A DNA stretch of 64,000 nt, taken from contig NZ_FWXY01000022.1 in NCBI RefSeq assembly GCF_900176365.1, positions 1-64,000 on the forward strand. Reading direction: 5' to 3'. The notes under the pieces were generated by a model that did no database searches, had not been told where the DNA came from, and saw only the letters and a list, made by a program, of their open reading frames with translations. Source of the stretch: Desulfocicer vacuolatum DSM 3385. GTDB taxonomy: Bacteria > Desulfobacterota > Desulfobacteria > Desulfobacterales > Desulfobacteraceae. Of this stretch, positions 17,430-26,505 are shown one piece after another. Both the position numbers and the translations under genes were made by a program. Position 1 is the stretch's first letter. Each line of letters opens with the position of its first letter.

Positions 17430-18518
17430 ATGAGGCTTGTATCCATATTTGTTTTTGGGTTGCTTTTGTGGCCGGGGCTGCACATCCCGGCCCATGCCGG
17501 CAATATGGCCTGGACCAACAACCAGGCCATGTTGACTTTTTTTGAGGCCGTGACCAAAATCAAGAAACATGCCCTTGATTCGCCCGGTCCGGGACGGATT
17601 GCCACCGAAGCCATAAAGGCATATATGAAGCAATCTGATCCCTATGGTGACTATTTATCTCCGGCAGAATACCGGCAGTGGAAGCTATCCCAGAATTTTC
17701 GCTACCATGGTGTCGGCATGGACATTATCCAGCGGGACAACCTTTTTTATTGTCTGCCAAGGCCGAAAAGTCAGGCTCAGGCCGGGGGCATAAGACAGGG
17801 GGACAAACTGGTGGCTGTGGATGGTCAACCGGTTGCCGGCAGATCCATTCATTGGGTGGCAGGCGCCATCCGGGGAGAGGAGAATACCCGGGTAAAGTTG
17901 ACGGTGACTCGTAACCGCAGTCAGTTGTTGGTGGCTATTGAACGACGCCCCCTCCAGGACCGGTCAATCTGGTTAAGCCGGGCAGGCGGACTTGATATTC
18001 TTCGTATCAGCCATTTTACACCCCAAAGCTTACCTGAAATAAAAGCGGTGTTGGATACGCTTGATCAAAGCAGGCAACTGGTGCTGGACCTGCGTAATAA
18101 TTCAGGAGGCGATCTCTTTGCCGCCGTGGATATTGCTGGCCTGTTTCTGGCCCCGGGCACCAAGATTCTCACCGTGGAAACCAATACGGGTAAGATAAGC
18201 TATACCGCCAGGGGCCGTATCTGGACCGGCAAAAAACTTGGCATATGGCAAAACAGATTTACCGCCTCTGCCTCGGAAGTGTTGATCGCCGGCCTGACTG
18301 CCAACAATACGGCCCAGAATTTTGGGTCTATAACCTACGGAAAAGCCTTGACACAGAAGGTCATGGAGTTATCCGACGGGTCTGCACTCATCATCAGCAG
18401 GGGCCGGTTATCCGGTCCAAAAGGCTATAGCTGGCAAAACAAGGGGCTCAAGCCCAAGGTTGAAATCCAAGACTCTGATAAGGCCTGGGTCCGTATCACC
18501 CAGGAAAAATTAAAATAA
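17430..18518 (+). CDS. S41-family (CtpA/tail-specific) serine protease with PDZ domain
   Basis: A 362-residue exported protease. The signal peptide ends near AHAGN. An N-terminal helical region (ATEAIKAYMKQSDPYGDYLS) is followed by a PDZ domain (about residues 85-170, with GVGMDI and GDKLVAVDGQPV). The catalytic S41 domain comes next: LVLDLRNNSGGDL, the serine in TASASEVLIAGL and the lysine in TYGKALTQ, then the SDGSALIISRGR strand and GLKPKVEI tail. Both catalytic residues are present, so it should be active. As the last gene of the block, a likely role is processing or clearing the secreted partners. That substrate link is inferred. Confidence 0.9.
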   Translation: MRLVSIFVFGLLLWPGLHIPAHAGNMAWTNNQAMLTFFEAVTKIKKHALDSPGPGRIATEAIKAYMKQSDPYGDYLSPAEYRQWKLSQNFRYHGVGMDIIQRDNLFYCLPRPKSQAQAGGIRQGDKLVAVDGQPVAGRSIHWVAGAIRGEENTRVKLTVTRNRSQLLVAIERRPLQDRSIWLSRAGGLDILRISHFTPQSLPEIKAVLDTLDQSRQLVLDLRNNSGGDLFAAVDIAGLFLAPGTKILTVETNTGKISYTARGRIWTGKKLGIWQNRFTASASEVLIAGLTANNTAQNFGSITYGKALTQKVMELSDGSALIISRGRLSGPKGYSWQNKGLKPKVEIQDSDKAWVRITQEKLK

Positions 18519-18609
18519 AAAAGAAAGTTCGGCCCAATTTTGTTTATTTTATTTCATCTGAGGTCTTTAATTCATCCGGGCGGCCAGAAAACCGTCTATC
18601 ATCAAAAAA

Positions 18610-20004
18610 TCAGTTCCAATAATCGACTGCCGGGATTTGGGAATCGGAAAAGTCGTAAACCAAATCTGGAATTAAATTGGAAATAGAAGGTTTTGGCGGA
18701 TCATGGTTACGGATATCCCAAAGTCCAAGATGGCGCAATATTGTTTCGATAATGTCAAGTTCTTCGATAAAACTGATGATGTACATCTGCCCCCAGCATT
18801 TCGGGCAGATCAGCGGGTCCACTTCATAAATCTTCTGAATCAGACGTGCCCAGTTCTGCCGGGATTCTTTGGATGTCATCTCATTTGGCATAACAGCAGG
18901 AATGCTATCATCCATCCCTGCCTTTTTCCTCATACCCCGGGATTTGTTCGAATAATGACCGTAATAACGGACGGTATGCTCATATCGGCCGGGAATATGC
19001 GTCGTAAGTCTGGCCAGCCAGTCCAGTGCGTTGAAAACTTTTCGGGATTTCCGATCCTTTGATCTATATATGACCTTGGCAGTACCGTCATGGGAATCTT
19101 TTGCCGGGATATAGCCCATACGTTCCTGGGAAAAACAGGCGCGGATAATGTAACGGGAAAGATTACCGAGACCTACCTGGTCATACCCTGAAGGGCAGAA
19201 ACTCGGAAAAGATCCTGTTACCGATATAGACATGGAAACCTGAATGGCGCCATGAAAGCATATTCTCAATGATGGCATCCGTTATTTTACACTCTTTTTT
19301 AAGCATTTTGAGACCCTCATACTGAAAGATGCCTTCCAGGTCTTCCAGCATGAACCCAGGAACCATTTGAAAATCCCCATCTTTAAAAAAACAGCCATCG
19401 GAAACAATGGCATGCAGATGGGGATTGAAATTTAAAAAATCTCCGTAGGCCTGAACTGCAATACTGGAGCCGGGGACTGCACTGTCATCAGAAGCGTATG
19501 ATTTTAAATAGGCTTTGATAACCTTCCAGGCACATATGGAAAATTTTGCCAACAGTTTTCTGTCGAAGAGGAAGTAAATCCTTAACCGCTTGGGAATACT
19601 GAATACCCACTGCCGCTGGGGTACATTCTTGAGCACATTAGAGAGCAGCCACTCACCGTATTCAATGACTCTTTTCTGGTGGCAGGAAGGACAGAACTGA
19701 CTGCGTTTGCAGGAGAATGTCAGGAGGTATTCGTGGCCGCATTCCTCACACCGGGCCTGGCAAAACCCATATAAAAATCCCCGCAGTCCAGGTATTTAAA
19801 AATTACGGTCATAACGTATGTTCGCCAGAATCCCAGGCGGGATGCGTACATGCCGTCCCATGCCCGTTCCAGTTCTTCAAAAGGATTTTCAACACACTGA
19901 TAATATGCGCTTGCCTTAGGGTTACGCGGCTGATAAACATCTAAATTGTATGTTGTTACTTGGGCCATGGCGAAACCGTTAATGGTGGTAAAATCTTTAA
20001 ACAT
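18610..20004 (-). pseudogene. IS91-family transposase, broken by two frameshifts
   Basis: Three overlapping frames on the minus strand read as one Y2-type (HUH-related) IS91 transposase. The first (20004 to about 19755) holds the N-terminus (VYQPRNPKASAYYQCVEN). The second begins with the zinc-binding region (CEECGHEYLLTFSCKRSQFC, then CHQKRV) and carries NPHLHAIVSDG, the metal-binding His-x-His motif. The third (19278-18610) holds the conserved SRYIIRACFSQERM segment and the C-terminal CPKCWGQM zinc motif. Frames shift near 19755 and again near 19200. The transposase is therefore inactive unless the shifts are sequencing errors. Confidence 0.85.
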
Positions 20005-20382
20005 ACCAAAAGAAAATCAGAATTTGTGTGCAGGATGGAGACAAAACGTTTATTGAAAATATACAACACTTGTTGCATAAAGCAAACACAAAGAAAATAA
20101 AAAACTGAATAGCAAACCAAAACATGCTGACGGACAAGCCGCAGATGTTTGCGGTTTTTGGGGGGGCACGCCGCTGCGCGGCGTGAACAAACAACTGGGT
20201 TCATCGCTGGGTGTCAGAATGGTTGAAGCCCAGTCCGGCACTGCCCGTCAGTTCAAGCATAGCCTGGCACAAATCCGGTCAATTGTGGAATGCTCCTTGA
20301 CAATCTGTCGGCATGGCGTTATTTTACGTTGCACAGTAATTTAAAATAAGAAAGTGGTTAATTCAAAAATTGAAATAAAAAT
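20005..20382. other. gene-free stretch upstream of the broken IS91 transposase
   Basis: No supported gene. It contains the IS-proximal part of family E (about 20081-20160), a perfect hairpin (20167-20185) and, from about 20185 to 20280, an open frame without a start that could be the tail of a disrupted gene. AT-rich sequence precedes the Fic gene. Confidence 0.5.
20167..20185. repeat. perfect hairpin at the IS91 element's upstream side
   Basis: CACGCCGC (20167-20174) and GCGGCGTG (20178-20185) form an 8-bp stem with a 3-base loop (TGC). IS91-family elements carry subterminal palindromes at their termini. The position, about 160 bases upstream of the transposase start, fits the terIS side, but the true element boundary was not determined. 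Confidence 0.5.
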
Positions 20383-21549
20383 ATGAACAGAGATCTGCAA
20401 GGCCAATATATCAATATATCGACAGTTGGAGAAAAGGCTCAAGCATTCGTTCCAGCCCCGTTGCCACCGGCACCTCCCATTGAATGGTCATCCGAACTCA
20501 GGGAAAAATTTGACCAGGCTCTGTTAGCCCTTGGCCGCTTGGACAGTGTCTCAGTACTGCTTCCAGATACATCGCTTTTCCTTTATATGTATGTGCGCAA
20601 GGAAGCAGTGCTCTCGTCTATGATCGAGGGCACTCAATCATCACTCTCAGACCTCCTAATGTTTGAATTCGAACATCAACCCGGAGTTCCTTTAGATGAT
20701 GTGCAAGAGGTAAGCAACTATGTAGCCGCTCTTAATCATGGTCTCATACGACTTGGAGAGGATTTTCCTCTTTCGCTCAGGTTGCTGAAAGAGATTCATA
20801 GTGTATTGCTATCGAAAGGCCGTGGCAAAGAATGTGATCCTGGTGAGTTTCGAAGAAGTCAAAACTGGATTGGTGGAAGTCGCCCCGGTAATGCCGCTTT
20901 TGTACCACCACCACCTGAATATCTTCAAGAATGTATGGGGAAGCTGGAACTGTTTCTACATGATCTGCCGGAAAAAACTCCGGTGTTGATCAAAGCGGCA
21001 TTGGCACATGTCCAGTTTGAAACCATCCATCCGTTTCTTGATGGTAATGGTCGTCTCGGCCGCTTGATCATTACTCTATTGCTATGCTCTGAAAAAGTTC
21101 TCAAGGAACCGATGCTGTATCTCAGCCTCTATTTCAAAACATACAGAAAACGTTATTATGAACTTTTGAACGAAGTACGGCTGACCGGTGACTGGGAGGC
21201 TTGGCTCGATTTCTTTGCCGATGCCGTTATTCATACAGCAACAAAGGCCGTTGAAGCCGCTCAGCAACTGATGAAACTGTCTGCTGAAGATGGGCTGCGC
21301 ATTAACGGACTGAAACGTATATCCGGTTCGGCCCATCTCGTTCATAGGGCAATGCTCGAGCGCCCAATGGCTTCACCGAATTGGGTCCAGGAAAAAACGC
21401 AACTTGCACCGGCTACAGTTAATGCCTGCCTGCGTGAACTTGAACAGCTTGGTATAGTGAAAGAAATAACCGGCCAGAAGCGTAATCGCCTTTATTCTTA
21501 TGCAGAGTATATCCGGATCATGAGCGAAGGGACCGAATTACCCCGTTAA
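20383..21549 (+). CDS. Fic-family protein adenylyltransferase, self-inhibited class II type
   Basis: A 388-residue Fic/DOC protein. The active-site motif HPFLDGNGRLGR (about residues 216-227) matches HPFx(D/E)GNGRxGR exactly, with the catalytic His and both Arg. An N-terminal inhibitory helix motif SSMIEG (about 76-81) fits (S/T)xxxE(G/N), so the protein should be auto-inhibited through the glutamate. The C-terminal 100 residues look like a winged helix (ASPNWVQEKTQLAPATVNAC, REITGQKR-type wing), common in Fic regulators. Such enzymes transfer AMP to target proteins. No strong ribosome binding site is visible. It sits next to the decayed IS91 gene in an accessory stretch. Confidence 0.92.
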   Translation: MNRDLQGQYINISTVGEKAQAFVPAPLPPAPPIEWSSELREKFDQALLALGRLDSVSVLLPDTSLFLYMYVRKEAVLSSMIEGTQSSLSDLLMFEFEHQPGVPLDDVQEVSNYVAALNHGLIRLGEDFPLSLRLLKEIHSVLLSKGRGKECDPGEFRRSQNWIGGSRPGNAAFVPPPPEYLQECMGKLELFLHDLPEKTPVLIKAALAHVQFETIHPFLDGNGRLGRLIITLLLCSEKVLKEPMLYLSLYFKTYRKRYYELLNEVRLTGDWEAWLDFFADAVIHTATKAVEAAQQLMKLSAEDGLRINGLKRISGSAHLVHRAMLERPMASPNWVQEKTQLAPATVNACLRELEQLGIVKEITGQKRNRLYSYAEYIRIMSEGTELPR

Positions 21550-21578
21550 GTGGGTCCAGATGGGTCGACCAGATGTCC

Positions 21579-21615
21579 CAGATGGGGTCGGACCGAGCAA
21601 ATCCTTTCAACACAT
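21579..21615 (+). repeat. short direct repeat, copy 1
   Basis: CAGATGGGGTCGGACCGAG (21579-21597) is identical to 25806-25824, and the following 15-18 bases are also related (CAACACA in both). The two copies bracket the YjdF-like, HipH-like and Old Yellow Enzyme genes. Confidence 0.7.
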
Positions 21616-21842
21616 GGTTGTCAAACTTAACCTTATCCTGAAAATTTATTTTCAACAAACAAAATCCACACAGGCAAGCCAGTGATTTTGAGGGTTCAAT
21701 TCAAAAAAATATGGAATTAATAAAAAACATAATTATACGAGATAAAGGCATGATTTTATGTCTACTATAATCTAAAAAAATCACTTTTTAACTAAATCTT
21801 TTTCTTCATTATATTAATGACTTAAAAACAGGGAATCATATT

Positions 21843-22448
21843 ATGGTATTCTTGCACAACAAACTTCCTCATATCCTCCTTATTGCTTATTTAATACTGT
21901 TTATCATTTTAGGAATTAAGCCTCTAAGTGGAAGAGAAGTATGGTTTGCTGAAAATTTGCCAATTTTACTTATAGTTATACTTTTTGTAGTTACATACAG
22001 ATGGTTTAGATTTTCAAACCTGAGTTATTTTCTTATTTCTTTTTTGATATTTATGCATACAATTGGAGGTTATTATACTTTTGCGGCAGTTCCTTTTGAC
22101 TGGTTCACTGATTTCTTCGGCTTTGAGAGAAATCATTACGACAGAATTGCACATTTTACCGTAGGTTTTTACGCATTTCCAATAGCAGAATTATTGACGT
22201 GTAAAAAACTCACAAATTCAAAAGTTATTACCTACTTATTTGCATTATTTGCCATCATGTCTCTTGCCGGAACCTATGAAGTTATGGAATGGCAATTTGC
22301 AATTTTGGGTGACCCAAAGGCTGGGATCGAGGTTCTGGGATCCCAAGGAGATATATGGGATGCCCAAAAAGATATCGTTGCAGACACTCTTGGTGCAATT
22401 TTCGCGATAGTGATTTTCCATTTTTTGGGGCCCAAAAGAGCTATATAG
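21843..22448 (+). CDS. DUF2238/YjdF-family integral membrane protein
   Basis: A 201-residue polytopic membrane protein with about six hydrophobic segments. Conserved features of the YjdF (DUF2238) family are visible: YDRIAHFTVGF, GTYEVMEWQFA and WDAQKDIVADTLGA, where Asp/His/Glu residues cluster near membrane helices. The biochemical role of the family is unknown; E. coli YjdF is a comparable size. The upstream 290 bases are very AT-rich and hold only a short repeat remnant. No operon partner is apparent. Confidence 0.85.
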   Translation: MVFLHNKLPHILLIAYLILFIILGIKPLSGREVWFAENLPILLIVILFVVTYRWFRFSNLSYFLISFLIFMHTIGGYYTFAAVPFDWFTDFFGFERNHYDRIAHFTVGFYAFPIAELLTCKKLTNSKVITYLFALFAIMSLAGTYEVMEWQFAILGDPKAGIEVLGSQGDIWDAQKDIVADTLGAIFAIVIFHFLGPKRAI

Positions 22449-22969
22449 AAAATCAGGATAAATATTCAACACGACCTTCCCGAAGTCCCAATGTATGTGA
22501 AATTTCATGCCCAGGGGGGTAAGTATGCCCTGAAAATCCTTCGCCCCACATCCTTGCACTGCCAATATTGTGCGACAATTAAATTTACCGGGCCGTGGCC
22601 GGGTAATAAATTTTCACCCACGTTCTTTGACAGATATCAGTCTCTGCTCATAACCAAATATTTTTGGTGCATCTGATAGCCGTGCATTCTTTATGGACGG
22701 GACTATCTGACAAAACGCTTTTAGTTCTTTTTGCAACAGCTCTGCAACTCCATAAAATAGCATTTCAGTATCCAATGCAAAGCAAATATGAAGTATATTT
22801 TGCCTGAATCAATTTACCGATCATGTTTTTGTTTTTTTATTAGTCAACATTTGCGTCAAAATATTCACAACAAAGCATTTAAGATATTGATATTATATTC
22901 CATATCGTATATATTTCAACTAATTTAATTATTCAGAATACAAACCAAATAATTATTTAGAGTGCTGCT
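22449..22969. other. 521-base gene-free stretch
   Basis: No supported gene on either strand. A GC-rich imperfect inverted repeat lies around 22578-22612 (AAATTTACC and GGGTAATAAATTT arms). From 22750 on the DNA is AT-rich and probably contains the promoter of the HipH-like gene. No repeat of families A-D was found here. Confidence 0.5.
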
Positions 22970-24325
22970 GTGCCCCTTACAATAAAAAAATATATAGGAC
23001 GAGGCCCCTCCACATCGAAAGAAATTCAGGCCGCAACCGGTCTTAGTCAAAGTTCGGTTGCGCGCAGGCTAAGGGAGATGCGCGATAGTGTTGTTCAAAT
23101 ACAAGAAGGGCGCTTAATCAGGTATGCTGCAACCTGCAATGCATTTGGCGCTGATGATAAAATCCCCTTAGGTATTATTGATCATACCGGGAAGGCTAAG
23201 GTCGTTGCCTTTATTCGCCCATTGATTCACGGGGGATTTTTTTTGGAGCCCTTGCATTCAATTTCTAATCTTTTACTGGGAGAGCGTGGGAACGGTCTGT
23301 ATGACGGCCTACCATATTTTCTATACGATCTGAGACCACAAGGCTATTTGGGTCGGCAGGTTGCCCGAGAAATCTCAAAATGGCATGATGATTTCCCATC
23401 TGATCCGAGGCAGTGGACAAACAAGCATATTGGAAAATACTTAATCTCCAATGGCGATGATCTGCCCGGGAATTTTATATTTGGCGAACAAGCGTTTATA
23501 CGTATCCGTCGGAGAGCAACCCCGGTTACTATTAATAATTACCCGAAGCTCGCAGAAAACGTAATGAAAGGTGAACTCCCTGGATCATCCGCCGGAGGGG
23601 AACAACCCAAATTCACGGCTTTCAAAAGTGACCATCCATCTCCTGCAGCAAGCGGTAATAGGTCTCATGTAATTGTTAAATTTTCACCCAAAGGCAATAA
23701 TGACGTCGCTCAAAGGTGGAGAGATATTTTAGTTACCGAATATCATGCATCCCGAATCATAAGAGAGAGTATCTACCTGTCTGCTGAAACCAACCTTTTT
23801 GAAATGGATGGACGCTTGTTTCTGGAAACGCAGAGGTTTGACAGGTTTGGAGAGTTTGGTCGTGCTTCAATGGTTTCATTGCAATCTATTGATAATGAAT
23901 TTGTAGGACTTGGTCATAGTTGGCCTAAAATTATGAATGAATTGTTCACTCAGAATTTGGTTCCTGAACAGGATGTACTAACAACTGAGCGTTTGTGGTA
24001 TTTTGGCCAGCTCATTAACAATACTGACATGCATCCAGGTAATCTAAGTTTAACTATGGAACGGAATTCATTCAGACTATTGCCATGCTATGATATGTGC
24101 TCAATGGGGTTTGCACCTAAAAGCGGAGGAGAAGCCCAACCCTTCCTTTTTGATGCATCGGATATCCCGGATGCAAATTTCAGTCAGGAGGAACTTGAAA
24201 GGTTAAAAAGACTGGCACATACCTTTTGGAACAATGTTACGAAAGATGAGAGGATCTCAGAAGAGTTTAAACGTTTCTTAGACCAGGGAAATCCGCTTGA
24301 ACCCATTATTCAACAATCCAAATGA
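22970..24325 (+). CDS. hipH: HipA-like serine/threonine kinase toxin with N-terminal winged helix (HipH/YjjJ type)
   Basis: A 451-residue protein. The GTG start at 22970 follows an in-frame TAG (22958-22960), so no longer form exists. Residues of about 5-60 are a winged helix (TSKEIQAATGLSQSSVARRL). The HipA-type kinase follows: Gly-rich loop GSSAGGEQPKF (about 203-213), catalytic NNTDMHPGN (about 350) and metal-binding CYDMCSM (about 370). Length and the fused HTH fit E. coli YjjJ/HipH, a HipA homologue that carries its own DNA-binding domain. No separate HipB antitoxin gene lies beside it, consistent with that type. Confidence 0.85.
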   Translation: MPLTIKKYIGRGPSTSKEIQAATGLSQSSVARRLREMRDSVVQIQEGRLIRYAATCNAFGADDKIPLGIIDHTGKAKVVAFIRPLIHGGFFLEPLHSISNLLLGERGNGLYDGLPYFLYDLRPQGYLGRQVAREISKWHDDFPSDPRQWTNKHIGKYLISNGDDLPGNFIFGEQAFIRIRRRATPVTINNYPKLAENVMKGELPGSSAGGEQPKFTAFKSDHPSPAASGNRSHVIVKFSPKGNNDVAQRWRDILVTEYHASRIIRESIYLSAETNLFEMDGRLFLETQRFDRFGEFGRASMVSLQSIDNEFVGLGHSWPKIMNELFTQNLVPEQDVLTTERLWYFGQLINNTDMHPGNLSLTMERNSFRLLPCYDMCSMGFAPKSGGEAQPFLFDASDIPDANFSQEELERLKRLAHTFWNNVTKDERISEEFKRFLDQGNPLEPIIQQSK

Positions 24326-24669
24326 AGCGGGTGATACCGCTTATTTGGGGTGTTATACTTTTTTAAGAAAAAAAAGAAGATTATATGATATCCCATAAAT
24401 GTAAAAATGCGATGAATATTTTGAAACGGAAAAACAAGATTGAGTGAAAAAAACAATTTGAGATCTACCAAAGTGAGGACGGGCAGACAGCCTTGACGCT
24501 ATTTTCGGTAATCTTGATCAAATGGTTTTTGGTCAGCCAGCTTACCCTACCATTGAAAGCAAGGCGGTATCAAAAACTGGGAGTTGGGTATTGCATTACA
24601 CCTGTAAAATGACCATGTTTAAAGTCACGGTTAAAAAACTTAACCGTCTTAATCAAGGAGAATTTCAAC
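24326..24669. other. 344-base gene-free stretch before the Old Yellow Enzyme gene
   Basis: Just after the hipH stop, AGCGG (24326-24330) and CCGCT (24337-24341) can form a weak hairpin. The rest has no supported gene, apart from a start-less open frame from about 24490 that runs into the next gene and may be a remnant. The leader hairpin at 24627-24647 is listed separately. Confidence 0.4.
24627..24647 (+). promoter_or_regulatory. 8-bp palindrome in the leader of the Old Yellow Enzyme gene
   Basis: ACGGTTAA (24627-24634) and TTAACCGT (24640-24647) are perfect inverted repeats around AAAAC. The right arm ends about 9 bases before the ribosome binding site (AAGGAG, 24655-24660). It could be a repressor operator or a leader RNA hairpin. 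Confidence 0.5.
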
Positions 24670-25758
24670 ATGAAAAGTTTATTTGATCCTCTCTCAATAA
24701 AAAATATTGATTTAAAAAATAGGATTGTACTGGCTCCCATGACGCGGGGACGTGCCGGATCTGAGCGCATACCCAATGATTTAATGGCCGAGTACTATTT
24801 TCAGCGGGCATCAGCCGGGTTAATCATCACGGAGGCCACCGTGGTTTCGGAACAAGGCATTGGATGGATTGATTCCCCGGGAATATATAACAGCAAAATG
24901 GTAGAAGGATGGAAGAAGGTCACCCGGAAAGTAAAATCCACAGGGACGCCGATCTTCTTACAGCTCTGGCACTGTGGCAGGGCCTCCCACTCAGATTTCC
25001 ACAATGGCGATCTACCGGTCTCGGCTTCTGCTGTCAGGCTGGAAGGTGACGGTATTCATACGCCGTTGGGAAAAAAAGAGTATGAAACACCCCGTGCCTT
25101 GACCATTGATGAAATCAAAACCACGGTGGCGGACTACCGAAAGGCATCTGTGAATGCGAAAGAAGCGGGTTTTTCAGGGGTAGAAGTACATGCAGCCAAC
25201 GGCTACCTGATCAACCAGTTCCTTGATTCAAAAACAAATCTCCGGGACGATGAATACGGTGGCAGCCCTGAAAATAAATTCCGGTTTTTAAAGGAAGTCC
25301 TTGATGTCACTTTAGAGGTTTGGTCACCGGAACAGGTGGGTGTCCGGATATCACCCAATGGTATTTTCAACGATATGGGCAGCAGTGATTTCAGGGAGAC
25401 CTTCCTTTATGTGGCAGGAAAATTGGATAAACTGAACCTGGGGTATCTGCACATTATGGATGGGCTTGCTTTTGGCTTTCATGAAAAAGGCGAACCCATG
25501 ACCCTGTCAGAGTTCCGAAAGATATACAAAGGTGTCATTGTGGGCAATTGCGGATACACAAAAGAATCGGCTGAAGAGCGGATCATAAATGGTGATGCGG
25601 ATCTGGCTGCCTTTGGCCGACCCTATATTACCAATCCGGATCTGCCGGAACGGTTAAAGAATGGCTGGCAGTTGAACCCTTCGGAAGATATGTCCTTATG
25701 GTACTCCCCGGGACCTGAAGGGTATACAGATTATTCGCCCTATAATCCATCTGATTAA
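24670..25758 (+). CDS. Old Yellow Enzyme family NAD(P)H:flavin oxidoreductase (alkene reductase)
   Basis: A 362-residue FMN-dependent TIM-barrel enzyme. Family marks are visible in order: NRIVLAPMTRGRA, LQLWHCGRASH, GVEVHAANGYLINQFLD, NLRDDEYGGSPENKFRFL, VGVRISP, and the C-terminal ADLAAFGRPYITNPDLPERL. It is expected to reduce activated C=C bonds or nitro compounds in the cytoplasm with NAD(P)H, as NemA and the yeast enzyme do. AAGGAG (24655-24660) lies 9 bases before the ATG, preceded by a palindromic leader. It appears monocistronic. Confidence 0.95.
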   Translation: MKSLFDPLSIKNIDLKNRIVLAPMTRGRAGSERIPNDLMAEYYFQRASAGLIITEATVVSEQGIGWIDSPGIYNSKMVEGWKKVTRKVKSTGTPIFLQLWHCGRASHSDFHNGDLPVSASAVRLEGDGIHTPLGKKEYETPRALTIDEIKTTVADYRKASVNAKEAGFSGVEVHAANGYLINQFLDSKTNLRDDEYGGSPENKFRFLKEVLDVTLEVWSPEQVGVRISPNGIFNDMGSSDFRETFLYVAGKLDKLNLGYLHIMDGLAFGFHEKGEPMTLSEFRKIYKGVIVGNCGYTKESAEERIINGDADLAAFGRPYITNPDLPERLKNGWQLNPSEDMSLWYSPGPEGYTDYSPYNPSD

Positions 25759-25805
25759 CCGATTATTGGAAATTTTCCATGTTCAGTTCTGTATCAGTAC
25801 AGCAG

Positions 25806-25842
25806 CAGATGGGGTCGGACCGAGGAAATTCTTGCAACACAC
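25806..25842 (+). repeat. short direct repeat, copy 2
   Basis: 19 bases (25806-25824) are identical to 21579-21597, and the similarity then decays over about 15 more bases. It follows the Old Yellow Enzyme gene. Confidence 0.7.
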
Positions 25843-25961
25843 TGTTAATAATAGATAATTTTCTACGAAACCCTCAAAAATGGCTCTTAGTGGCCCCATT
25901 TTGACCCCGAAATTGGGCTTCTAAGAAGCATTTACCAAAAATTGCAAAGTGACGATTAAAT

Positions 25962-26237
25962 TTAATACACTTCATCATGATGCCCAACATTCACCAAGAT
26001 GATTTCTTTGTTAACAAGAACAAATTCAAGGGTAATTCTATAAGAAATATTAATGGATACGGAATGCAATTCTTTCAATTTCCCTTTCAATGGATGGAGT
26101 CTCAATGAAGGATGAGTTGGATCAATTTCCAACAATTTCAGCGTTTTTTCATATTGAGACACTAACTCAGGGTGCTTTTTAACAAATTTAGAAGCCCTTT
26201 TAATATAACTATTTGTATAGATGAGGGTATAAGTCAC
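25962..26237 (-). CDS. RelE/ParE-superfamily toxin
   Basis: A 91-residue basic protein of the RelE/YafQ type. It has an N-terminal strand (MTYTLIYTNSYIKRASKF), a central helical pair, then HPLKGKLKELHSVSINISYR with the typical Leu-Lys-Gly/Lys and Ser-Tyr-Arg core, and a final VNVGHHDEVY strand. The end GHHDEVY is a common family ending and carries candidate catalytic His/Tyr residues. Its ATG overlaps the antitoxin stop by 4 bases, the usual antitoxin-first coupling. It is expected to act as a ribosome-dependent or free mRNA endonuclease. Confidence 0.85.
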   Translation of the reverse strand: MTYTLIYTNSYIKRASKFVKKHPELVSQYEKTLKLLEIDPTHPSLRLHPLKGKLKELHSVSINISYRITLEFVLVNKEIILVNVGHHDEVY

Positions 26238-26485
26238 TGTGTAATTCTCTTGATATGGGCTTCTACATCTTCGGTTATATAGCTTCCAGATTCATAATCA
26301 GATTTTGCCTGGTGAAGAGCAGCATCTAATTCACACTCTCGTAAATAATTATAATGTTCCATATTCATTACAACAAATTTTTCTTTGCCACGAACTGTGA
26401 TCACCAATTCCTGATTCTGCAAAAGATTGTTTTGAATTACAGAGACTCCCTTTGTTTTTAGTTGGTTTGCCGTTATAGTATTCAT
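26234..26485 (-). CDS. Phd/YefM-family antitoxin
   Basis: An 83-residue protein. The N-terminal half is a Phd/YefM DNA-binding fold (ITANQLKTKGVSVIQ, LVITVRGKEKFVVMNMEHYN). The C-terminal half is a charged helix (CELDAALHQAKSDYESG) that would wrap the toxin. It is transcribed first and coupled to the toxin by ATGA. A perfect 8+8 palindrome lies 21 bases upstream of its start and is the probable autoregulatory operator. Confidence 0.85.
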   Translation of the reverse strand: MNTITANQLKTKGVSVIQNNLLQNQELVITVRGKEKFVVMNMEHYNYLRECELDAALHQAKSDYESGSYITEDVEAHIKRITQ

Positions 26486-26505
26486 AAAAATCCCCTATTT
26501 TTATT

